Part shown: positions 7,622-13,081 of the stretch, one piece after another
How positions within the stretch are numbered: position 1 is the stretch's first letter
Layout of the letters: each line of letters opens with the position of its first letter
DNA from: a candidate division TA06 bacterium SM23_40
GTDB taxonomy: Bacteria > LJUI01 > SM1-40
Direction: 5' to 3'
DNA length: 13,081 bases
Assembly (NCBI GenBank): GCA_001303705.1
Contig: LJUI01000069.1
Location: 1 to 13,081 of the forward strand
Notes under the pieces: model-generated
What the model was told of the DNA's origin: nothing
Databases searched by the model: none
What the model saw: only the letters and a program-made list of their open reading frames with translations
Program-made: the position numbers and the translations under genes

Positions 7622-7960
7622 CTATTCGCTACTTTTTCTTTTCAGAGTCTGTTTTTCCCCTTGATATCCTTTGAGTTCAAACTCCATTTCATCATCACTA
7701 ATGAAAGTGACGAGATATTCAGCTTCTAAAGAGCCATCTTCCAATATGCTTAGAACTAAGGGTTCTTCATCACTCAGTTGCCATTCTGCTCTTCCCTCCC
7801 AGGACATAACAGTACCATCGGAGTTGAAGGTTACGGTTTCTCCTTCATTGCCCCCAACAGGATACCATACCCCCACAATCTTTTTTTGCGGTGATTCACT
7901 ACAGGAAACCACCAACATTGCTGATAGGAGTAGAATTCCAGATAGCATTGCTTGCTTCAT
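7622..7960 (-). CDS. Small lipoprotein, probable paralogue of the adjacent one
   Basis: The 112-residue protein has a short basic start, a hydrophobic segment and the lipobox VVSC (Cys20). The mature part begins with KKIVGVWYP, followed by ETVTFNSDGTVMSWEG. This is the same IVG-W and F-x-x-DGT layout as the next gene, so the two are likely an old tandem duplication. The C-terminal segments (LEAEYLVTFISDDEMEFEL) suggest beta strands. The start at 7960 has AAAGGAGG 8 nt upstream, one of the best ribosome-binding sites in the window. The 180-bp gap to the next gene leaves it unclear whether they are co-transcribed. No partner or substrate can be named. Confidence 0.78.
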   Translation of the reverse strand: MKQAMLSGILLLSAMLVVSCSESPQKKIVGVWYPVGGNEGETVTFNSDGTVMSWEGRAEWQLSDEEPLVLSILEDGSLEAEYLVTFISDDEMEFELKGYQGEKQTLKRKSSE

Positions 7961-8104
7961 TAGTCATTCCTCCTTTGCTTGTAAACCGACAAAGATCCAG
8001 TGACACCATGTTCCCGCCTCACTGTGGTAAGTATGGTTTCCGCATCAGAGCCTTGTACCCGGCTGTGCAACCAGATCGGAATCTCTGCCGATAGTTGTGC
8101 CCAA

Positions 8105-8428
8105 TCAAATGTCTATCTCGGACCTGCCATCATACGACGCCCCACGCTTCTTGCGGAGGTGTTGTATGGTATCTGCGTATGACCCTTGAGGCCGAATTCC
8201 CAGAACGAGCCGTCCGGGCAACGCGTAGTCGAATGCCGGTGATGAAAAACGTCGAGAACCAAGAAGCGACACTCCTTCAGCGGTATAGTCTGTCGCTCCC
8301 ACTCTGACCCTCGCCATGACCACCGGCTCCCTGATGAGGGACACCACCTCGGTGCCCGCGAGTTGCCGGCCTACGTCTTTGCCAGACTGAACGTCAACAG
8401 CTGGATTCGGGCTGTTAGCGTTCTCCAC
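8105..8428 (-). CDS. Doubtful small ORF of unknown function
   Basis: A 107-codon frame opens with GTG at 8428 and ends at 8105. It is the only frame of its size in this stretch whose composition looks protein-like (for example VVMARVRVGATDYTAEGVS). The middle vaguely recalls a PilZ-type strand pattern, but I cannot name a family. The only GGAG upstream is about 14 nt or more away, which is too far. Protein-like sequence continues upstream of the GTG until a TAG, so this may be the tail of a decayed gene rather than an intact one. Confidence 0.25.
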   Translation of the reverse strand: MENANSPNPAVDVQSGKDVGRQLAGTEVVSLIREPVVMARVRVGATDYTAEGVSLLGSRRFSSPAFDYALPGRLVLGIRPQGSYADTIQHLRKKRGASYDGRSEIDI

Positions 8429-8429
8429 T

Positions 8430-9207
8430 GAGCCGAGAAATGCTCCACCGTGGCGCTTGCGATTCTAGAGGAGGTATTTCCGACTGTCAACACGTTTTGG
8501 CTGTGATTCGCCCACACCGCTATGCAAGGCCAGCTTCACTTGTCCCGTCGAGTGCGCAGACCAGGACTCCCTGAGCTTCTTCTTCATTATGCGCGGCGCA
8601 TCTGAGGACAATCGCCACCCAACATCGCAAGACCTATCAATTCATATCTTTTGACGCGGCTCCATGGCCCGTATTGTTAGATGGATTCATTGCCTTGACG
8701 CTGAGTTCGCCCAGCTCTCGTGCCGTTCTCTCATGCCTTTTCTAGTCGCAGAACTGCCACACGGGTACCTGCTCCCGGAATTCCTCGCGCTCAATGTGAC
8801 GGTTACCTAGACCGACGGGAGTCTTGACTGGATCCTCCACCCCCTCGCCTTGCTTCCGACCGAGCCCCTCTACTCGAACTCGATTATCTCAGCAGACCCC
8901 GACACTGATCGAGGTCCTCAGGTCCCGCGCTCATCACCCATCACATTCTGGCCTTCTACGGATCAACCACGCACACCAGGAAGACCTGCTTCTCCCGTCA
9001 TCTCCATGCTTCAACTGGCCCTCCGCCTTCTCGACAATCTCCTCGGTGAAAATCCTTTCACGTTCCCGGCCATACCTCCGTTCCTGGTACTCCAGGCCTA
9101 CCTTGAATGCGAGTTGCCTCCGACTCCAACTGTGAAACCATCACTCGGTCTTCTCCACCGATCGCAATCGCAAGTACTAGTTACTATGGCACCGAAAGAG
9201 GCCCGCC
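8430..9207. other. Long stretch without an intact gene, possible gene relics
   Basis: No intact gene is visible. On the minus strand a 68-codon open stretch (9140-8934) encodes a strongly helical, charged segment containing GLEYQERRYGRERERIF, with no proper start codon. A neighbouring frame then continues with KQVFLVCVVDP and WVMSAGPEDLDQC, interrupted by stops. This is the look of a gene broken by frameshifts and nonsense mutations. A plus-strand frame (8850-9248) covers the same DNA but is proline-rich and looks accidental. I see no transposase motifs or terminal inverted repeats. Confidence 0.35.
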
Positions 9208-9271
9208 CTTCCCCAGAACGGGGAAGAGCGGCGAAACGGACGACTTAGCTCTCGCGCCTATCAGCAGGCGC
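9208..9271 (-). terminator. Two stem-loops downstream of the beta-helix gene, candidate terminator
   Basis: GCGCCT/AGGCGC (9254-9259 with 9266-9271, 6-nt loop) and CTTCCCC/GGGGAAG (9208-9214 with 9220-9226, 5-nt loop) are perfect inverted repeats placed 15 and 60 nt after the stop codon. Neither has a good T-run; the second is followed only by CCTCTTTC. They may act with Rho or protect the mRNA end. Confidence 0.45.
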
Positions 9272-9285
9272 AATTCGCATTTGCA

Positions 9286-10899
9286 CTACGGCGCCACCAC
9301 CCAGAACGCGAAGCTGTCTTCATCGTACAGTGTTGAGGGCGGCACGCCGATCCGGGAGCGATACCCATACAGACCGAGGGGTGCCACACCAGGCACATTG
9401 TGCGTGAGGTGCTGCTGCCTCGTGGTATTCGCCGGCAGGGTGTACTGGTCCGGCCCCATGACGGTCCTGGGATTGCCGTTCGGCAGCGTCGCCTCGGTGA
9501 GCACCCAGAAGGTCTCCGGCTGCGCCCACCGATTGATCGCGGTGTAGGTTACTCCGAGGACTCCTCCGGGCGACACCTCGGTCTCATCAGGCGTCAGGTA
9601 CAGCGTCATGTAGTCGTCCTGGTCGAAGAAGTACGCACCCATGTCGCATCGCGTCCCGTCCGGGTCGAGCGAGTCAGGATGCCCTGCGTCGATGCACGGC
9701 GAACCCCACCGGAGCCGGTAGTCACTCTTCTCCCCCAGCACGAACATCGGATCCTCATCGATGTTCCCTTCACCCCAGTTCAACGTGCAGCCTGCAGCGA
9801 CGTACACGCCCAATGAACCACCTGCGACATCGGAGTAACTGACAGTGATCGAACTCCCGACGCCAAACGTGTTGTCCAAGTAGATCTCCAGGGCCGTGCC
9901 TGCACTATCTCCCCACAGGATAGAGTTGATGACCATCGGAGAGCAGAGGGAGTCACACCAGATGCCGCCACCCCGTTCGGCTACGTTCCCCGTCATAGTA
10001 TTGCCGGCGATGATCGGCGAGCAGTTCCCGGTAAAGCCCATGCCGCCTCCTTGCGTGCCTGCCGCATTCCCGGTTATCGTATTGCCAGCGATAGTTGGGG
10101 AAGACGAGTAGCCAACGCCGATTCCTCCGGCGAAACCATGGACTGTCCAATTTCCCGCGATCATGTTACCCACAATCGCGGGAGAAGCGCCCCAACCGCA
10201 ACCGATCCCGCCGGAGTTCACCTCCGCCGTATTTCCCACGATCGTGTTGCCCTCAATAGTTGGGGAAGACGAGGCACAACCAATGCCACCGGCGTCTAGT
10301 CCCGCCATATTCCCCGTGATTGTGTTCTCTACGATCATCGGAGAAGAGAACTCGATGGCCCCGATACCCCCAGCGAAGCCGGTGGTAGCCGCGTTCCCAG
10401 TGATCGTGTTCCTTTCGATCGTGGGAGAAGACTGGCTACAGAAGATCCCGGCGCTGCCATAGTAACCGTACGAAGTATTCTGCGCGATGATGTTGCCAAC
10501 GATGGTTGGTGAAGAGGACACGCCGCAATAGAACCCAGCGCCCCAGCCGACCCATCCGTTGGTGATCGTGAATCCTTGTACCACCGAGCTCAAGTCCTCG
10601 CCGCTGTGGAAGTAGAACCCGCGGTGGGGCTCGGATGCGGTCCCCTCGCAATCGATAGTGGTCTTCTCCGGTCCGTTCTCCGACATCACAACCATGTTCA
10701 CGCCGCCGAAATCGAGGTCGCAGTTCCCGTCGCCGGTGTAGGTGCCGTCGGCCACAAGAACCGTGTCACCCTCCGCGGCAGCGCCTATGCCCGCCTGGAT
10801 GGTTGCGTATTGGCTCGGCACATACAGGATCGTTCCGCATACGCTTGCGCTCAGCCCAAGACACAAGGCTGCGATTACTACACTCATCTGGTTCTTCAT
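9286..10899 (-). CDS. Secreted right-handed beta-helix repeat protein
   Basis: The 537-residue protein has a signal peptide (about residues 1-22, hydrophobic core VVIAALCLGLSASV). A beta-helix capping segment follows (ILYVPSQYATIQAGIGAAAEGDTVLVADGTY), written here only to mark the family. At least seven coils of about 24-27 residues come next, built on SSPTIxGNTITGN and GGGIGC. Such parallel beta-helix folds occur in polysaccharide lyases, adhesins and surface proteins, but I see no lyase catalytic signature. The C-terminal about 100 residues (from YMTLYLTPDETEVSPGG) look like an Ig-like sandwich. No sorting motif or membrane anchor is present. The start has GGAGG 8 nt upstream. The role is probably extracellular binding or surface structure. 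Confidence 0.85.
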   Translation of the reverse strand: MKNQMSVVIAALCLGLSASVCGTILYVPSQYATIQAGIGAAAEGDTVLVADGTYTGDGNCDLDFGGVNMVVMSENGPEKTTIDCEGTASEPHRGFYFHSGEDLSSVVQGFTITNGWVGWGAGFYCGVSSSPTIVGNIIAQNTSYGYYGSAGIFCSQSSPTIERNTITGNAATTGFAGGIGAIEFSSPMIVENTITGNMAGLDAGGIGCASSSPTIEGNTIVGNTAEVNSGGIGCGWGASPAIVGNMIAGNWTVHGFAGGIGVGYSSSPTIAGNTITGNAAGTQGGGMGFTGNCSPIIAGNTMTGNVAERGGGIWCDSLCSPMVINSILWGDSAGTALEIYLDNTFGVGSSITVSYSDVAGGSLGVYVAAGCTLNWGEGNIDEDPMFVLGEKSDYRLRWGSPCIDAGHPDSLDPDGTRCDMGAYFFDQDDYMTLYLTPDETEVSPGGVLGVTYTAINRWAQPETFWVLTEATLPNGNPRTVMGPDQYTLPANTTRQQHLTHNVPGVAPLGLYGYRSRIGVPPSTLYDEDSFAFWVVAP

Positions 10900-11000
10900 G
10901 ATGCCATCCTCCTGTCGCCAGAGTGCACTGTGACTACACGCGTCCTCTCCCCTTTTCCATGCTCAGTCACCACCTCCCTTCCGCTGCTCACCCTTATCGC

Positions 11001-11062
11001 CAAATGCATACGGCTACCTGCCCGAAGCTCCCGTCATTGAGCTCGAGGCATGTAGCCGTTTG
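11001..11062. other. Large imperfect hairpin in the beta-helix gene leader
   Basis: ACGGCTACCTGCC (11010-11022) pairs with GGCATGTAGCCGT (11047-11059) at 12 of 13 positions. Inside it AGCTC pairs with GAGCT around an 8-nt loop, with CGA facing CGA as an internal loop. Outer CAAA/TTTG pairing is possible across a 5-nt bulge. No T-run follows on the minus strand. It lies about 110 nt upstream of the beta-helix start codon. Confidence 0.55.
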
Positions 11063-11243
11063 CACTTGCGATATTCTTTGTGTTACAACCCGACCCTCAG
11101 CCCCGCTCTCCGCAGGCCCCCCTTCCTCCCAACAACCGCCACCCCATCCTCCACCTCTCATCGCCCCCTCTCGCGTTCGGTACGAGGCTCCGCCTGCAAC
11201 CTGAGTCGGTGCATCGATGGCCCGCCGCCGGGTTCGCGCCGGG

Positions 11244-11264
11244 TCAAGGCCCACCTGGCCTTGA
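11244..11264. other. Perfect 8-bp hairpin
   Basis: TCAAGGCC and GGCCTTGA flank the 5-nt loop CACCT. No T-run follows on either strand, so it is not a clear terminator. Confidence 0.4.
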
Positions 11265-11435
11265 TGCGAACTATATCAGGCCGACTGGATCGCGTCAAGA
11301 AAAAAGACCGTCCCATACCCTTCGGCCAGGCCACAGATTCGCTATGTTTGTCAAGGAAGCCGCCCCCCGGATTTGTGCCACCCTCGTGCCCTCCTCCTTC
11401 CATACGACATAACTCACGCCGACCATTCCAACACA

Positions 11436-11473
11436 AACTTCCGCCTTCAGGGATTACGGACAAGGCGGAAGTT
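11436..11473 (-). terminator. Candidate terminator of the PfkB-family gene
   Basis: A perfect 12-bp inverted repeat (AACTTCCGCCTT / AAGGCGGAAGTT) with a 14-nt loop lies about 110 nt after the kinase stop codon. On the minus strand the second arm runs into TTTGTGTT, a short T-rich tract. The stem is strong but the loop is long and the T-run weak. Confidence 0.55.
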
Positions 11474-11582
11474 ATTGCTGTGGTGTATAATAACCGCCTA
11501 TGCTCAGACTTGACTTGAAGTCGTCTCCTGACACTCCCGGCAGCCGTGCGAGCCTCCTCACTGGCCGCGCCGCCCCGCATGC

Positions 11583-12482
11583 TCAGAACGCGGTCAGCTC
11601 TCCGAATTCGCGGTACCGCCGCTCGATTGCCTTCTCATCGATGTGCGCGAGTCGGCGGAGGCCGAACTCCTCCACGCAGAACGAGGCGAGGACGCTCCCG
11701 TACACGACCGCCCGCCGGACGGCCGGCTCGCTCAGATCGTCGGTCCTGGCCAGATATCCCATGAACCCCCCGGCAAAGCTGTCCCCTGCCCCTGTGGGAT
11801 CGAAGACGAACTCAAGAGGATAGGCGGGAGCGAAAAAGCGGGATCCGCCGGCGTCGCAGAGACACCCGTGCTCTCCCTTCTTCACGACAACCATCTTCGC
11901 CCCCATGGCGCGCAGCTCACTCGTCGCCATGATCAGGTTCGGCTCCCCGGTCAGCTGGCGGACCTCACCGTCATTCACCATGACCGCATCCACCCGGGAA
12001 ATAACCTCCAAGAGGAGCTCGCGTTCAGTCTCGATCCACAGGTTCATCGTGTCGCAGGCGACGAACTTCGGTGACACCATCTGATCGAGTACCGCGAGCT
12101 GCACTTCGGGGTGGATGTTGCCGAGGAAGAGGTACCCCTCTCCCCTTGCTTGCTCGGGCACCACGGGATCGAAGTCCTCGAAGACGTTCAAGCACGTGGA
12201 GAGCGTTTCGCGCTCGTTGAGGTCGTATCCGTACCGGCCGGACCACCGGAATGTCCGGCCCTCTCTCCGCTCCAGACCGGAGAGATCGATGTTGTGATCG
12301 GCAAGCAGCGCAACGTGCTCGTCGGAGAAGTCCTCTCCCACGACGCCGACGAGCGTCGGCGAGGTGAAGTGACTCGCGGCCACCGAACAGTATGTTGCTG
12401 ATCCGCCGAGCGCGTCCGTGCACTTTCCGAACGGCGTCTCAACTGTATCGAGCGCCACCGATCCGACAACAACAAGGCCCAT
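11583..12482 (-). CDS. PfkB-family (ribokinase-like) sugar or nucleoside kinase
   Basis: The 299-residue protein is an ATP-dependent kinase of the ribokinase superfamily and would phosphorylate a sugar or nucleoside; the substrate cannot be read from sequence. It starts with GLVVVGSVALDT and a substrate-site GGSATYCSVAAS (26-37). It carries the NDGEVRQL block (170-177) and VVKKGEHG (199-206). The signature DPTGAGDSFAGGF lies at 228-240, with catalytic base Asp234. I chose the ATG at 12482, preceded by AGGA 8 nt upstream, because the family begins right before 'VVVGS'. The frame stays open to 12644, but the extra 54 residues are arginine-rich, come partly from tandem-repeat DNA and have no family counterpart. 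It follows the dprA-like gene by about 390 bp. Confidence 0.88.
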   Translation of the reverse strand: MGLVVVGSVALDTVETPFGKCTDALGGSATYCSVAASHFTSPTLVGVVGEDFSDEHVALLADHNIDLSGLERREGRTFRWSGRYGYDLNERETLSTCLNVFEDFDPVVPEQARGEGYLFLGNIHPEVQLAVLDQMVSPKFVACDTMNLWIETERELLLEVISRVDAVMVNDGEVRQLTGEPNLIMATSELRAMGAKMVVVKKGEHGCLCDAGGSRFFAPAYPLEFVFDPTGAGDSFAGGFMGYLARTDDLSEPAVRRAVVYGSVLASFCVEEFGLRRLAHIDEKAIERRYREFGELTAF

Positions 12483-12585
12483 GCTGCTGTTCCTGAATGT
12501 CGACGTGCTGCCCTGCTCGATGATCTCACGTGCAGACGGTTGCGAGCAACGTCTCCAGGCGGGCTGTCCTCGTCCGCGGCCCAGC

Positions 12586-12836
12586 GTGCCCTTCCTGACG
12601 CTCGCCCGGGCCCGCACCACGCCCTTCATCACCCTCGCCGCCAACCCACCATGGCCATTTTCACGCTCCCCGTGCCCTCACCGCGCCCTTCATCACCTTC
12701 CCCGCCAGCCCACCGTGCCCTTTCTCACGCCCGCCGGGCCCTCACCGCACCTTTCATCGCACTCGCCCGGGCCCTTCATCACCTTCGCCGCCAGCCGACC
12801 ATGATTCCCATCGCACTCGGCCGCGCGCCTCACCAG
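12586..12836. repeat. ~32-bp tandem repeat upstream of the PfkB-family gene
   Basis: Units of about 32 bp follow one another, with a higher-order period of 64 bp. Copies at 12621, 12685 and 12771 begin GCCCTTCATCACC and agree at 28-29 of 32 positions. The intervening copies at 12653 and 12717 end GCCCTCACCGC and agree at about 26 of 32. A truncated unit (about 22 bp) sits at 12749. Further weak copies extend to both sides. The array fills most of the dprA-pfkB spacer. Confidence 0.8.
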
Positions 12837-12871
12837 CCTCACCCGTGCCGTCACTGCGTCCCAGATCGCGC

Positions 12872-13081
12872 TCACATAGCTCTGACAAAGGACTTCCCGG
12901 CGATCTGCCGCACCATCCCTCTCATCTCGAGCGCGAGCAGGTAGGTGAGCGCCTCCGACACGCTCACGCTCGTCTCCCTCACGATCGAGTCGATGTGCTT
13001 TGGCGTCGAGGAGAGTTGCTCCAGCAGCCTCATCTCCACCTCTGTGAGAACGGGCTCGCTCCCCGTGCCGCCGGGCCCGCT
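12872..13081 (-). CDS. dprA: C-terminal fragment of a DprA-like protein (5' part beyond window)
   Basis: The last 69 codons of a gene enter from the right edge and stop at TGA (12874-12872). The sequence contains VLTEVEMRLLEQL, STPKHIDSIVRETSVSVSEA and LEMRGMVRQIAGKSFVRA. This is the winged-helix C-terminal domain found at the end of DprA/Smf, which loads RecA on incoming single-stranded DNA in natural transformation and related repair. The preceding glycine/proline-rich SGPGGTGSEP fits the linker before that domain. The Rossmann-like core lies outside the window, so the assignment rests on this domain alone; another winged-helix protein is possible. Confidence 0.72.
   Translation of the reverse strand, partial: SGPGGTGSEPVLTEVEMRLLEQLSSTPKHIDSIVRETSVSVSEALTYLLALEMRGMVRQIAGKSFVRAM

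Larger units (their letters stand above)
10900..11582. other. Non-coding spacer between pfkB-type gene and beta-helix gene
   Basis: About 680 bp without a supported gene. It contains three stem-loops (11001-11062, 11244-11264 and 11436-11473). Small frames on both strands overlap each other and look random. The promoter of the beta-helix gene should be here, but no clear -35/-10 pair is visible. Confidence 0.55.

Noticed and set aside
11486-11491. Perfect TATAAT on the plus strand
   Set aside because: No acceptable -35 box lies 16-18 nt upstream, and no plus-strand gene follows; the next frame is antisense to the kinase.
12540-12944. Plus-strand 134-codon frame
   Set aside because: It spans the 32-bp repeat and runs into the dprA-like gene antisense; periodic His/Pro/Arg sequence.

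Overview
The window is a 13 kb piece of a high-GC bacterial chromosome. Every gene I can support lies on the minus strand, so the natural reading order runs from 13081 down to 1. Two lipoproteins with lipoboxes and a secreted right-handed beta-helix protein of the 'SSPTIxGNTITGN' type suggest a Gram-negative-like bacterium, perhaps from an environmental candidate phylum of the FCB type (Eisenbacteria/Latescibacteria/WOR-3-like). That placement is an inference from protein style, not a proven taxonomy.

Layout in transcription order. The last 69 residues of a DprA-like protein enter at the right edge (13081-12872). A spacer of about 390 bp made largely of ~32-bp tandem repeats leads to a PfkB-family sugar/nucleoside kinase (12482-11583) with a hairpin downstream that may be its terminator. 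A 680-bp non-coding stretch holds a strong stem-loop, followed by a secreted beta-helix protein (10899-9286). Next comes about 1.3 kb that looks like decayed or non-coding DNA (9285-7961), and then two small related lipoproteins (7960-7622 and 7442-7080) in a visibly AT-richer patch. A second gene-free stretch (7079-6508) contains a 17-bp tandem repeat.

The left half is a housekeeping RNA and stress block. It contains tRNA-Val(CAC) with a textbook terminator, then a short promoter-bearing leader, a coiled-coil/C4 zinc-ribbon protein and an RNase HI-type protein overlapping it by 4 nt. RNase P RNA (rnpB) follows; its promoter (TTGACA-17-TAGGAT) is buried in the 3' end of the RNase H gene. Last come recJ (single-strand DNA exonuclease) and a bifunctional-type (p)ppGpp synthetase/hydrolase (rel) that runs off the left edge.

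The most unusual structure is a run of about 15 degenerate 19-23-bp units between rnpB and recJ. Read on the recJ strand, each unit resembles the recJ translation-start site itself (AGG-rich stretch, then ATG or GTG, then GATCG), and the real recJ start is the last unit of the series. Two other unrelated minisatellites (17 bp and 32 bp) occupy other spacers in the same window, so tandem repeats in intergenic leaders may be a general trait of this genome. No mobile element, CRISPR array or defence system is supported.
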